From: Elymus sibiricus
Taxonomy: Eukaryota; Streptophyta; Magnoliopsida; Poales; Poaceae
DNA: 64,000 nucleotides
Direction: 5' to 3'
NCBI GenBank assembly: GCA_039707655.1
Contig: CM077672.1
Coordinates: 454,438,390 to 454,502,389, forward strand
The position numbers and the translations under genes were made by a program. The notes beneath the pieces are model-generated. The model was not told where the DNA came from. It was given only the letters and a program-made list of their open reading frames with translations, and searched no databases. Every line of letters begins with the position of its first letter. The stretch's first letter is position 1. Positions 34,975 through 46,938 of the stretch are shown here, piece after piece.

Positions 34975-35340
34975 TGATGGATAATAAGGCTGATGGAAGC
35001 TACTACCGGCTAACAACATGGTCATGGCTGTAGGCGCAGCTGGCCACGGCATCATCTGCATCATCTCATATGAGAAGGCTAGACAAGGCAGGCCGTAGAT
35101 GACCTCAGGCTCTAGCTGTGCTCCCTCTCCACCTCGCCGGAGTTCGCATCCATCTGGTGGTCTGCGGTGATGCTTTGCCCAAGCCCGGCAGCGTCCTCCT
35201 AGGGCTGGGCGGCTGGCGGCGCGGCCGGACAACATGGCGACCAAGGATGTAGCATGCTGCACCTCCAGATCATCTCAGGTGTGAAGGTTGGACAAGTCAA
35301 GCTGTAGATGACCTCAGGCGGCTCTGGCTGTGCTCCCTCC
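34975..35340 (-). pseudogene. Unrecognised terminal exon, partly duplicated (related to 59,120-59,390)
   Basis: The minus-strand frame ends EPEVIYGLPCLAFSYEMMQM, then MPWPAAPTAMTMLLAGSS and, a few residues on, a stop. A second diverged copy of the same stretch follows at about 35,262-35,330. A third version lies at 59,120-59,390 (ADEIIYGLPCPAFSPEMIWM). The shared IYGLPCxAFSxEM...MPWP motif shows they are the same exon of a gene I cannot name. No domain is recognisable. Confidence 0.4.
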
Positions 35341-35430
35341 TCCCTGGAGCACACACCCATACGGTAGTGATGGTCTGCACGAGCCCGGCATGAAGCACCA
35401 TTTCTTCAAGAGCAAATATTTAACACGACG

Positions 35431-35567
35431 TGTAAAAAGTTATGTTTGTGAGAAACTGCACGACACCCAATACGGGTGTGGCTATCTCATATATATAAGG
35501 GTACACAAAGTGTACAAATACAATATACAGGGTATACACAGAAGCTACGTATAAACATTATCTAACA
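35431..35567 (-). repeat. 3' LTR of the Copia element
   Basis: 137 bp, TG...CA, the partner of 40,655-40,791. The polypurine tract adjoins it on the internal side. Confidence 0.9.
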
Positions 35568-35580
35568 CCCTCCTTCAATC

Positions 35581-38500
35581 TTAACTGTGGCCTGAAGTAC
35601 AAAGCAAGTTAAGATTGCGCCTACAACCTTCAAACTGAGGTTGTGTAAGTGGCTTCGTGAAGATGTCAGCAAGTTGATCTTTGGAGGAGATGAACTTGAT
35701 ATGAAGAAGCTTCTGTGCAACACGTTCCCTCACAAAGTGATAGTCAACTTCGATGTGCTTGGTACGAGCATGAAAAACTGGATTAGATGAAATATACGTC
35801 GCACCAATATTATCACACCAAAGAACCGGTGGCTGCTCTTGAGAGACTCCCAACTCTCTCAACAGAGACTGTACCCAAATGAGCTCAGCCGTGGCATTGG
35901 CAACCGCCTTGTACTCTGCTTCAGTGCTACTCCGAGATACTGTGGCCTGCTTGCGCGCACTCCAGGCGATCAAGTTGCGACCAAAGAAGACAGCATAGCC
36001 CCCCGTTGATCGCCAGTCATCCAGGCTCCCAGCCCAATCTGCATCAGAGAACGCCGAGAGAGCACTCGAGGAGGTAGAACGAAGATGCAAGCCATAGGAG
36101 ACAGTATGAGAGAAATAACGCAGTATACGCTTCACAGCTGACCAGTGTGAAGTCCGAGGAGCATGAAGATACTGGCATACACGGTTGACCGCATAGGAGA
36201 TGTCCGGCCGTGTGATAGTCAAGTACTGCAAGCCACCAACAATACTGCGGTTCTCTGTAGCATCATCTGAAGGAAGCAAGGCACCATCCAAGGCTGATAA
36301 CCGATCAGTCGCACACATAGGGGTGGTAGCATGCTTGCATTGCAACATACCAGCACGTCGCAGCAAGTCCAAGGAATACTTATGCTGAGTGAGAGTCAGG
36401 CCAACAGGGGACCGTGAAACCTCCAGACCAAGGAAGTAATGGAGAGCACCCAGATCCTTGACAGCAAAATGACCACTCAGAGCAGACAGCAGACGATCAG
36501 CGGCAGTCACTGAGGAGCTGATAAGAATAATGTCATCAACATAAACCAGCAGGTATATAGTAACCTCAGGACGATGGAACATGAACAGGGACTTGTCAGC
36601 AGTGGACGGAGCAAATCCAAGACGTCGAAGAACCGAGCCAAGTCGGGCATGCCATGCACGAGGAGCCTGCTTAAGTCCATAAAGCGCCTTAACAAGATGA
36701 CACAAATGATGTGGACGAGCAGGATCAACAAAACCTGGAGGTTGCCGCATGTAAACCTCTTCCTCCAAGACCCCATGGAGAAAAGCATTCTGAACATCAA
36801 GCTGACGCAGAGACCACCCTTTAGCAACAGCCAAGGACAGAAGCAGACGAATGGTGGTAGGTTTGACAACTGGACTGAAGGTAGCCTCATAATCAAGAAC
36901 ATACCGTTGTTTAAACCCTTTGGCCACCAACCGTGCCTTGTATCGCTCAATAGAACCATCAGCATGCTTTTTTACCTTAAACACCCACTTGGAGTCAATG
37001 ATGTTGACACCAGACACAGGAGGAACCAAGCGCCAAGTATCGTTCCTCTGTAGTGCCTGAAACTCCTGCTCCATGGCACTGCGCCAATGAGGAATCCGAA
37101 GAGCCGCCTGAAAATGTCGAGGCTCAGCAGTGGGGTCAGCATCTGTCTGTGCCATACACGCCGCAATCCACGCAACCGTGCCGTCAGTGCGCTCCTTCGG
37201 CCGAACAATACCACTCTGACTGCGCGTACGAGGACGCAGAATAGCGGTAGGCGGCGGAGGTGGCGGCAGAGACGGGGTCGATGAAGATGGCGATGGCGAC
37301 AAAGACCGCTCCCCAGACGCAGAGCCAGTCACACCAGGCGACCGGCCTGGCGAGGAAGGCGTGGACGCCCGCTCGGCCAACACAGGCGGAGACGCCGGCT
37401 CGGCGCCCGCAGAAGGGGCTGGCTCGGGCGAAGCTGGCTCGGCCAGCTCGACCGGCTCGGCCACCGCGTGGCCAGTCCCATGCTGGACCGAGGTGGCAGA
37501 GCCCGGCTCGGCCAGCCCCGTCGGCAAGCCAGGTGACGGAGGGGCATCGCGAGCGGGCTCGGCGGACATCCGAGGGGACGCGGGCGGCTGCTCATCCAGA
37601 AGCTCGAGGCGTGCTCCGCGCCCAGTACCTGCACCATGGTTAGGTAGCAACAAGGGGGTATATGCAGCATCAACAAATTGACCAGGCAAAGGTAAAGCAG
37701 ATTTCTCAGGTGCAGTGGGAGTGGTGGAGGTGACCGGAAGTGCGGAAAAAGGAAAAACATTCTCATCAAACACCACATCACGTGAGATGTAGACGCGGTT
37801 AGAGGGAACATGAAGACACTTGTACCCTTTATGAAGAGAACTATAACCAAGAAACACGCACTGTTTAGACCGAAACTCCAACTTGCGTTGGTTATATGGA
37901 CGAAGATGTGGCCAACACGCACACCCAAAGACCTTGAGAAACGTATAATCAGGAACTTCATTCAGCAAGAGCTCAAGTGGTGTTTTCATCTGACGGAGTC
38001 GTGTAGGGAGTCTGTTAATGAGAAAGCATGCGGTGGAAAATGCATCACTCCAAAACCGGAAAGGAACGAAGGCATGGGCAAGCAAAGCAAGACCAGTCTC
38101 AACTATATGACGATGCTTACGCTCAGCTACACCATTTTGCTGATGTGTATGAGGACAAGACACACGATGTGTAATTCCAAGCTTATTAAAGAATGCATTG
38201 AGGTTGTGATACTCACCCCCCCAATCGGATTGCACATGAATGATTTGATGACTGAGTAGACGCTCAACATGCGCTTGAAATTGCAAGAAAACATTAAACA
38301 CACCAGACTTGCGTTTAAGAAGATAAAGCCAAGTGAACCGACTGTAAGCATCAATGAAACTGACATAGTAATTATGACCACTAACAGAGGTTTGGGCATG
38401 GCCCCATACATCCGAAAACACAAGTTCAAGCGGTTTATTGACTACACGACTCGACTCAGAAAAAGGAAGCTGGTGACTCTTGCCTTGCTGACAGGCATCA

Positions 38501-40643
38501 CAAACTGCATCAACATGTTTATTGGACACGACTGGAAGCTCATGACGATGAAGTACATGGCGAACGATGGGAGTGGCAAGATGACCAAGGCGCGCATGCC
38601 AATGTGATGGAGACACACGAACACCGCTGAAAGCACTAGGAGCTGGTGGCACATCAAGTGCATAGAGACCATTATGGCGCAGTCGACCTCTAAGGAGTAC
38701 GTCCCTCGTGTCCCGGTCCTTAACAAAAAAAATGAAAAGGATGAAATTCAGCAAGAACATTATTATCACGAGTAAGTTTAGGAACTGAAAGCAAACTACG
38801 TGAAACAGAGGAAACACGAAGGACATTAAGAAGACGTAATTGTGTTGATCGACGTGTAAGAAGTGATGCCTGACCAATATGTGAGATGTGCATACCTTCC
38901 CCATTAGCGGTGCGAACCTGATCGTGTCCACGGTACGGCTCCTGTGTAGAGAGCTTGCCCATCTCACTCGTCAGGTGATTGGTAGCTCCCGTATCCATGT
39001 ACCAAGATGCATCAACTGGATAGGAAGGAGTATGCCCCTGCTCATGACTCGCCAGGGCAGCCTGCTTCTCATTACCCTTGCCATTGTTCCCGATCCCCAA
39101 GAAATCCTGCATGAAGCGACGATGACAACGGGAGGCAAGGTGACCATCAAGTCCACACAGCTGGCAGGGGACCTGAGCACCACATGAAGGGCAGCAGGCA
39201 CGGACTCGACCTCCCGTGGAGGTAGTGGTGTTCCGCGAACTAGGCGCGGTCGGCGAAGGTTTGCCACCAGTTGGTGGCTTGTAGGGCTTGCCCTTCCCAC
39301 GCGTTGCAGCGTTGGCGGAAGGGAAGCTCGGCGTAGAGCGGCGAGCCTGGATGCGTTGTTCCGTAGCGAGGAGATGCGCGTACAACTCACGCGGCTGGAT
39401 GGGAGTGTCACGACCATTGATATTTTCCACCAAATTATCATAGTCGTCACTCAGTCCGTTGAGCACATAAGAGGTGAACTCCTCTGGACCAAGCGCCTTG
39501 CCAATGGAGGCAAGTGTGTCAGCCATACCCGTCACTTGTTGAAGTAGTCGGTGACGGTGAGATCATGAAGCTTCACCTCCCCAAGCGCAGTGCGGATGGC
39601 GTGAGCCCGCGCCTGAGACTGCGAAGCAAAACTGGTATGAAGAGCCGTCCACGCGTCCCGAGACGTAGCGGCGAAGATGACCAGTGACGAGACCCCCTCC
39701 GTAAGAGAGGACTGGATGGCAGAGAGAATGGCCTGATCCTGAGCCACCCACGCATGATGCCCCGGATGGTACGACGGTGGGCACGGCAGAGTGCCATCAA
39801 CAAACCCCTCCAAGTAGCGACTGCGGAGAAGTGGCAAGACCTGAGCACGCCATGACAGATAGTTATCCGTCGTCAGCTTCACCGGGATGAGATGCGCAAA
39901 GTAGAACGGTGCATTAGATACACCATGATCCGAAGGCGACGGCGGCGCATAAAAGCCCGGGAGTGAAGGACCACTCGGTACCACGGACGAAGCCACCAGC
40001 TCCGTCGATGGTCCGCCGTAGGGCACTCCGTACGAAGCGGGCGCGCCATAAGGAGACGCGGTCACCGAGGCTGGCGGGTAGGCATAGGCCAACGGGGCAG
40101 CGGGGACGTAGGGCGACTGTAGCGCAGATGAAGCCGGCCACGGACTGGCCGGGGCAGCGCCGTAGGAGCCAGCCGCCAGCGGCTGTGGCGGGTACGGGAC
40201 GCCGCCATGAGTCGGGCCAGCTAACGGGTGCTGCTGGACGCCCTGCTGCGGGTGCGGGACGTCGCCGTGGCCCTGTTGCGGGACGCCGCCCGGGTGCAGG
40301 TGCGGAACGCCGCCCGACTGCACATGCGGGACGCCGCCCGATTGAAGATGCGGGACGCCGCTGTGGGGCGCGCCATAGGGCGGCTGGGACCCCACCAGGG
40401 AGCGCTCGCGGGGGAGATCCCATGCGCCGCGGGCGGGGCGGGGCCGTAGCAGCCCGCCGGCGGCTGGGCGGCGGGATCACTGAAGGGCAACGGCGGGGCG
40501 GCCATAGCCATGGAGGCTCCGGCCAGGAAGACGAGCTGCCGAGAGGCCAAAAACAGACTGGCCGGGGCAGCCTGAGCGGCGGCGGCCGGGCCGGCGGCCG
40601 GAGCAACGGAGATCGGGGCGGCGGCGGTCGTTACCGAAGCCAT
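35581..40643 (-). pseudogene. Copia gag-pol with at least three frame changes
   Basis: The reading starts at ATG 40,643 (MASVTTAAAPIS) and is spread over four overlapping frames: to about 40,390; 40,395-39,532 (Pro/Gly-rich gag plus FAHLIPVKLTTDNYLSWRAQ); 39,535-38,720 (zinc knuckle CQLCGLDGHLASRC, protease [12 protein letters not shown]); and 38,967-35,581. The last frame has integrase HHCC (HARLGH...[10 protein letters not shown]) and [10 protein letters not shown], reverse transcriptase [12 protein letters not shown], and RNase [17 protein letters not shown]...TEAEYKAV. It ends at [14 protein letters not shown] plus a short tail. All Copia domains are present in the usual order. The frame changes make self-mobilisation unlikely unless some are sequencing errors. 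Confidence 0.85.
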
Positions 40644-40654
40644 CGATGAGACCA

Positions 40655-40791
40655 TGTAAAAAGTTATGTTTGTGGGAAACTGCACGACACCCAATACGGG
40701 TGTGGCTATCTCATATATATAAGGGTACACAAAGTGTACAAATACAATATACAGGGTATACGCAGAAGCTACGTATAAACATTATCTAACA
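40655..40791 (-). repeat. 5' LTR of the Copia element
   Basis: 137 bp, with two mismatches to the other LTR (gtgggaaac versus gtgagaaac; tacgcag versus tacacag). A TATA-like catatatataagg occurs within it. Confidence 0.9.
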
Positions 40792-40980
40792 CGACGCCGA
40801 CGCATGAGAGGGAGGGCGTGTTCAATGTAGAGACCACTAGAAAAGTAGCACTGCAATAAGATTTAGTTTTGAAGATCTCGCCGCAAGATTTATGATGGTG
40901 AACAAAATTATGGTATCTTTGGTTCGAAGGAATTTTGCATGGATTTTAAAGTTTCTATTCGTTTGGATTTTTTTACACTA

Positions 40981-41225
40981 CTAGTAAATGTGTACGTGCA
41001 TTATGATATTAGGTAATATGTTAATTACACGTAAATATTAGGTCGAATATTATTTGCGTATTAATTATGTGATTAGCATTGGCATTAATATTTGGTATGA
41101 TATTAACTGCACACTAAACGTGTTGAGCGCTCACCATTGGAGCAGCCTGAGTCGTTGGATTGACCTGATTTGACGGCCAGGATTTGTTAGATCTGCCCCT
41201 TTGGGTCTTTTTATATTGATATAGA
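40981..41225 (-). mobile_element. Short non-autonomous Helitron (245 bp)
   Basis: On the minus strand it starts TCTATATCAATATAAAAAG and ends ...CATTTACTAG. It sits between a host A (complement of 41,226) and a host T (complement of 40,980), as Helitrons do. The start matches the TC-TATA start of the Helitron at 60,251-62,169. The 3' hairpin is decayed. Confidence 0.55.
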
Positions 41226-41900
41226 TAAAGATTGTTGGGTTTTATGATTGAAAACTATTGAAAAATTTCCTACGGTCTTTCACATGCAATTCCAAAGGAA
41301 AATTTTCATTGGCTCTATCTTGAACTTTTTTTTCTTTGTTTCCGTGACAACTATGGCATGCACTGATTTCTATAGGAAAGTTAAAAAAAGTTCATGCGTT
41401 CTTAATTTTAGTGCAGGAGGAGGGGCTTCAAGTCTCTTTGAAATGTAGGATTGGTCGAACCTCGATAGAAAATAATAATAATAACTCACAGAATTGGCTT
41501 GGATCTTTAGATGCTTCACATAAATCCAGCAAATAACTTGGGCTCACGGAGGACACATACGAATTTCTCTATGACGTCCAAGATCAAGACCATGTTTTCT
41601 CAACAACAAAAAAAGGGACCAAGACCATGTTAGAATTCTACCAAAATTCATATGATCTCTACAATTCCATCCCTCCTTTCACAAAAAGGAAAAAAAAAAT
41701 CCACCCCTTGCTCAAACGGTCGTCTACAAGGAAAACTTTTTCAGTTTCAGTTGTTTTTTTTACTCCTTTTCGTTGTTGTTCTGGTTCTGTAACTGAACCA
41801 TTCTTAGGCTTCGGTCTGGTTTTGAATGCATAAGGTAGACTGCGATAGGAAAGTCTATGCATTTTTAATTTTAGTTTGGGGGGGGGGGGGGGGGGGGGGC
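41226..41900. other. No gene; diverged repeat copy and a G homopolymer
   Basis: About 210 bp at 41,380-41,590 (cttcaagtctctttgaaatg, agatgcttcacataaatcc) recur at about 41,850-42,065 and again in the second tandem unit. A run of about 22 G lies at 41,878-41,899, immediately before the tandem duplication. Confidence 0.55.
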
Positions 41901-42103
41901 TTTTCAAGTCTCTTTGAAATATATGATTGGTCGAATCTCGCTAGAAAAAACAACATAATAACTCAAAGAATTGACTTGGATCAATAGATGCTTCACATAA
42001 ATCCAGCAAATAACTCAAAAGGAGGGAAGGCTCACCGAGGACGCATAAGAATTTCTCTATGTTGTCTATGCATATATTTTTTTAGGGTCGCTGCTTTATT
42101 GCC

Positions 42104-42340
42104 TTAAACGAAGTTCGGAATCTCGTCTGTGATCACGTCCAGAATACAATCTGGAGGTAATCCAAGGCAAACCTTACAAAGTTCTTCACCAACACCTAAC
42201 TTAGCTAATTTATGTGCGGCGTCATTCGGAGAACGCCTGACCCAAGTAACTCTAAAATCAATGAACGATCGAAGCAGGGTCTTGATATCCTCCAGCCAAG
42301 GCCCTGACGCTGACAAGTTCTTCTCTGGATGGTTGATCAT
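42104..42340 (-). pseudogene. LINE/RNase H-like fragment, unit 1
   Basis: The frame reads SASGPWLEDIKTLLRSFIDF, then RVTWVRRSPNDAAHKLAKLG and ends ITDEIPNFV with a stop. VRRSxNDAAHxLAK is the end of the plant RNase H-like (RVT_3) domain found in LINE-like elements. A poly-T-type stretch beside its end (about 42,078) fits a reversed LINE 3' end. Confidence 0.55.
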
Positions 42341-43302
42341 CTGCACAAGAGGACGTCTACAAAGAAAACTTGTACAAGTTGAGGCCCTGTTCGGGACGTA
42401 GGGGAGGAAACCGAAGGATTGGACAGAAACAGAGGAAATGGAAAGGAACAGAAGTATAAAACAGAGGATAGAAAAGGGTTGTACCACGCTACAGAGTTGG
42501 CGTTCGGAATACAGGAAGAGTAACCCAGGAAATTAACCAACGTGGGTCCTATTTGGCGACGATTTTTAAATGCTATATCTTATCAACATCCTGTGTACGT
42601 GGGTCCTAGCATGCACATATCAACTCAACGTGGGTCCCAATTTGCATGGTTCAGCAGCTTTTTGCTTCTACTGCCTCGGGCCTGCGCGAGAACATGGGCT
42701 CTTGATGGATGTTTATTTTCCTGAGAAAAACGAAGGGTGGAGAAACTTTCCACGGGAATTTTAAGGGGCGATTCCTTTGTGCCGAACGGTGCTAAAGGTG
42801 AAGATTCCTTAGGAACAGCGTTCCTCTACTTTCCTCTAGTTTCCCTACGTCGGCCCTGAAATGTTACAGAATTTCTGTTTCAGCTACTATTTCCTTTTTA
42901 TTATATACAAAAAGGAAACAATTTTCACGCCTCCACGCCCCCAACCACTTGACTCTCTTCCTCCGTCCCCCAGATCCACATCCACACCGACCCCAGCGAG
43001 CACCATGGCCGCGCAGCCTCGCCGCCGCACCTCGCCGCCGGCGCTCCCGGACACACACCCAGACCTAGCGACCACCATGGCAGCGCCGCCGCTGCCGGCT
43101 TTTCAAGTCTCTTTGAAATATATGATTGGTCGAATCTCGCTAGAAAAAACAACATAATAACTCAAAGAATTGACTTGGATCAATAGATGCTTCACATAAA
43201 TCCAGCAAATAACTCAAAAGGAGGGAAGGCTCACCGAGGACGCATAAGAATTTCTCTATGTTGTCTATGCATATATTTTTTTAGGGTCGCTGCTTTATTG
43301 CC

Positions 43303-43539
43303 TTAAACGAAGTTCGGAATCTCGTCTGTGATCACGTCCAGAATACAATCTGGAGGTAATCCAAGGCAAACCTTACAAAGTTCTTCACCAACACCTAACT
43401 TAGCTAATTTATGTGCGGCGTCATTCGGAGAACGCCTGACCCAAGTAACTCTAAAATCAATGAACGATCGAAGCAGGGTCTTGATATCCTCCAGCCAAGG
43501 CCCTGACGCTGACAAGTTCTTCTCTGGATGGTTGATCAT
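43303..43539 (-). pseudogene. LINE/RNase H-like fragment, unit 2
   Basis: This is an exact copy of the fragment at 42,104-42,340, produced by the 1,199-bp tandem duplication. Confidence 0.55.
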
Positions 43540-44100
43540 CTGCACAAGAGGACGTCTACAAAGAAAACTTGTACAAGTTGAGGCCCTGTTCGGGACGTAG
43601 GGGAGGAAACCGAAGGATTGGACAGAAACAGAGGAAATGGAAAGGAACAGAAGTATAAAACAGAGGATAGAAAAGGGTTGTACCACGCTACAGAGTTGGC
43701 GTTCGGAATACAGGAAGAGTAACCCAGGAAATTAACCAACGTGGGTCCTATTTGGCGACGATTTTTAAATGCTATATCTTATCAACATCCTGTGTACGTG
43801 GGTCCTAGCATGCACATATCAACTCAACGTGGGTCCCAATTTGCATGGTTCAGCAGCTTTTTGCTTCTACTGCCTCGGGCCTGCGCGAGAACATGGGCTC
43901 TTGATGGATGTTTATTTTCCTGAGAAAAACGAAGGGTGGAGAAACTTTCCACGGGAATTTTAAGGGGCGATTCCTTTGTGCCGAACGGTGCTAAAGGTGA
44001 AGATTCCTTAGGAACAGCGTTCCTCTACTTTCCTCTAGTTTCCCTACGTCGGCCCTGAAATGTTACAGAATTTCTGTTTCAGCTACTATTTCCTTTTTAT

Positions 44101-44110
44101 TATATACAAA
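44101..44110 (+). promoter_or_regulatory. Candidate TATA box of copy C
   Basis: TATATACAAA lies 94 bases before the ATG at 44,204. The same site is duplicated at 42,902-42,911, before the truncated first exon in unit 1. Confidence 0.4.
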
Positions 44111-44446
44111 AAGGAAACAATTTTCACGCCTCCACGCCCCCAACCACTTGACTCTCTTCCTCCGTCCCCCAGATCCACATCCACACCGACCCCAGCGAGC
44201 ACCATGGCCGCGCAGCCTCGCCGCCGCACCTCGCCGCCGGCGCTCCCGGACACACACCCAGACCTAGCGACCACCATGGCAGCGCCGCCGCTGCCGGCGC
44301 TCCCGGGCGAGCTCGTCGAAGAGATCCTCCTCCGCCTCCCGCCCGACGACCCGGCCTGCCTCCTCCGTGCCTCGCTCGTCTGCAAGACCTGGAGCGGCAT
44401 CGTCTCCCAGCGCGCCTTCCGCCGCCGCCTCCACGAGCTCCACGGG

Positions 44447-45389
44447 CAGGGACGAATCCAAGGGGGGACAAGGGGGGGCGAGACCCCCCCTGACGATTTT
44501 GTTTTCCCGTGTAGCGATTAGGTACATGCCTAGTTTAGTCATCTTCCTGACGTGTTTTGCCCCCCCTGTTGTGAGGAATCCCATGTAACAAGGTGAGGCC
44601 CTCCCAGAACGCAAGGCCCAGCCATTGGATAATAGACCAAAACTCAAGAGAAGAAATAGCCCACCATCGAGACAAAACTCAAGAGAAGAAATAGCCCACC
44701 ATCGAGAGCCCAGGGAGAATTAGCCCACGGCAGCACGCAGCCACGCATGCAGTGGCTCGTTTCCGGCTGATGCGATCAACGCGATTTTGTCGCTGCCAAT
44801 GAAAACGCATCGTGGGATCTCCCTACTCTGTGGGAGTTTGCGCCTACCGCCGCAAGGGAAAATTTGCTTGAGCCTATAAGTGAAGATCAGAAGGAGACTA
44901 ATTAAGATCCATCATGGACTGCATCAGTGCATGGTTACTCCTTATCCTTATGAATCCCCAATTAATCACTGCCACCAGCAATCATAAAGGGGATTAGGGG
45001 ACGCACCACCACCGCCATGAGCGACCACAGGCAGGTTTTCTATGGTACGTCCACTCCCATAATTAACATCAGGTTCAAATTTCTGAATTTTTGTTGTCTA
45101 ATATGAATGACTTGATCGACATGAAAATTGGATTGGAATCAGTTAGTTATACATCTGTGTATCAATTTTTTCATATAACTAATTTGGGAATTAGATTTGT
45201 CATGTCGAAGATGAACAATTCGGTAGTAATTTTTGTAGTCTTTAATTACACCTACAAAAACATGAGTTCGAATCTAGGCTTCTTAGCACGCTATGTTTTT
45301 TTTTTGGCTCGGCCAGTACTCACCGGTCTACAAGAGCTTAAGTGTGGATCTTGCCCCCCCCCTATACTAAATTCCTGGCTCCGTTCCTG
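44447..45389. mobile_element. hAT-type non-autonomous transposon (943 bp)
   Basis: The termini CAGGGACGAATCCA and the reverse complement of tggctccgttcctg are imperfect inverted repeats of the hAT CAGGG type. A perfect 8-bp duplication, tccacggg, flanks it (44,439-44,446 and 45,390-45,397). No transposase frame is visible. A 34-bp direct repeat (caaaactcaagagaagaaat...) lies at about 44,638-44,705. The element interrupts the F-box exon of copy C just after RRLHELHG. Confidence 0.92.
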
Positions 45390-46708
45390 TCCACGGGGCA
45401 CCCCCTGTCCTCGGCTTCCTCCACAACTGGGACGACGAGGTCATCCCCCGCTTCATCCCCACCACCGCCTCATCCTTCTCCCTCGTCGCTCCGCACCGTC
45501 AGTTCTGGCGGGCCATTGACTGCCGCCACGGCCGCTCCCTCTTCCTCTCCGAGGGCGAGGGTACGCAGGAACTCCTCCTGTGGGAGCCAATCACGGGCGT
45601 CCGGCAGCACGTACCGGTGCCCGCGGCGTACGACTACGAGATGACGATGTTCCAGCCGAGCGCGGCCGTGTTGTGCGCAGCGGACGGGTGCGACCACCGC
45701 GACTGCCTCGGGGGTCCTTTCTGCCTGGTCTTCGTCTTCTCCATCGAGGAAGACACTGACGACGAGGAGTATGTCACGTCGGCGTGCGTATACTCGTCAG
45801 AGACCGGCACTTGGGGCGAGCTGACCTCGATGCACGTCGAGTTCTTGATAGATTTTACATATTATTCGAGGGTGCTCATTGCGAGGTCTCTGGTGTACTT
45901 CATGGCCACCGGTGGGTCGATCCTGGAGTACGATTTAGCAAGGCACCACCTGAATGTGTTTGAACCACCAGACTACGATCTACCCCACTCCGAGAGATTT
46001 AACCTCATTCTGGCGGAGGATGGTGGACTGGGAGTTAGCCAAGCGTTGGATTCACATCTCAAATTCTGGTCAAGGGAGGCAGCAAGTAATGGAATTGATG
46101 CACGATGGGTGCTAAGCCGGGTCATCCACCTGGAAAATTTGCTTCCAATGCGCGCTCTCGCTCGTGCAGATTATAGACTGCTCGTGCTGGGCTTTGCCGA
46201 GGGAGCAAATGTCATTTTTGTCAACACGGTTGCTGGCCTCTTCACAATTGAGCTACAGTCGGAGCGGGTGAGGAAGGTATGCGATGATCATGGTTTCTGT
46301 AATTTGATTCCAGTTGTCGGCTTCTACACTCCGCGTTCTAGGCTGGAAGCACCCAGAGATGAACATCGCGACCTGCTGCCGCGAATGAACATTACTGAGG
46401 AGGTGGGTGGTGAGGAGGAGGATAAAACACTACAGATGGTGCGAAAGCTGTTTGATAAGTGGTGCAAGGACATCGAAGTGGGGGACTTAGGCAATGCCAC
46501 TGACTTTTTCAGCCACGCCCTCGAGATCAGGTTAGGGTTCTAAACCCAAACTCCACTTATTCCAGACACTTCAGTGTTCTTTTCATGTGTCATTAGTTGA
46601 TTTGAGGCTTTGAAATTTGTAGTTAGTGTAGTAGGATTTATGATGTTGTATGACAAGGTTGATTAACAAGTGGGTGTTTCAGCTTCATGTGTTTAATAAG
46701 TGAGCATG

Positions 46709-46778
46709 ATGCGTGTGTTGATGTCTTAGGGATTAATGCGCTCATGCGTGTGTTGATGTCTTAGGGATTAATGCGCTC
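46709..46778. repeat. 35-bp tandem duplication in copy C intron 1
   Basis: The unit atgcgtgtgttgatgtctta...gcgctc occurs twice in direct succession with no difference that I can see. Confidence 0.85.
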
Positions 46779-46938
46779 AATTAGTCAATGTGACCTGGTG
46801 ACTATATTTGGAACTTGGGACCTGGCTGTACTGCGATCAGCATCAAATCGAACTCCAAGTACTTGAGGATAGGTGTTATCCCATTTGAGAAGGGTTGTAT
46901 TCCACTCCAGTACTGGCTAGTTGTAAATATTTCATCAC

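Larger units (their letters stand above)
35431..40791 (-). mobile_element. Full-length Copia retrotransposon with two 137-bp LTRs
   Basis: The LTRs at 35,431-35,567 and 40,655-40,791 begin TGTAAAAAG and end TCTAACA, and differ at two positions that I can see. A perfect 5-bp duplication, cgacg, flanks the element (35,426-35,430 and 40,792-40,796). Reading on the minus strand, the 5' LTR is the right-hand one, followed by TGGTCTCATCG where the primer-binding site should be. The polypurine tract TTGAAGGAGGG lies at 35,568-35,578 before the 3' LTR. The low LTR divergence points to a recent insertion, but the coding region has frameshifts. Confidence 0.92.
41901..44298. repeat. Tandem duplication, two 1,199-bp units
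   Basis: Units 41,901-43,099 and 43,100-44,298 appear identical wherever I compared them, including all encoded peptides. The junction shows a short GGC microhomology (ctgccGGC/ttttcaag versus ggggGGC/ttttcaag). Each unit holds a LINE RNase H fragment, a MITE-like region with GGCCCTGTTCGG and GACGTAGGG ends, the presumptive promoter of copy C, and the first ~95 bases of its coding region. Confidence 0.9.

Noticed and set aside
44447..45389. The hAT insertion as an ordinary intron of copy C
   Set aside because: It has an exact 8-bp duplication and hAT termini, and its edges are not GT/AG. Splicing within it cannot be excluded but is not needed.
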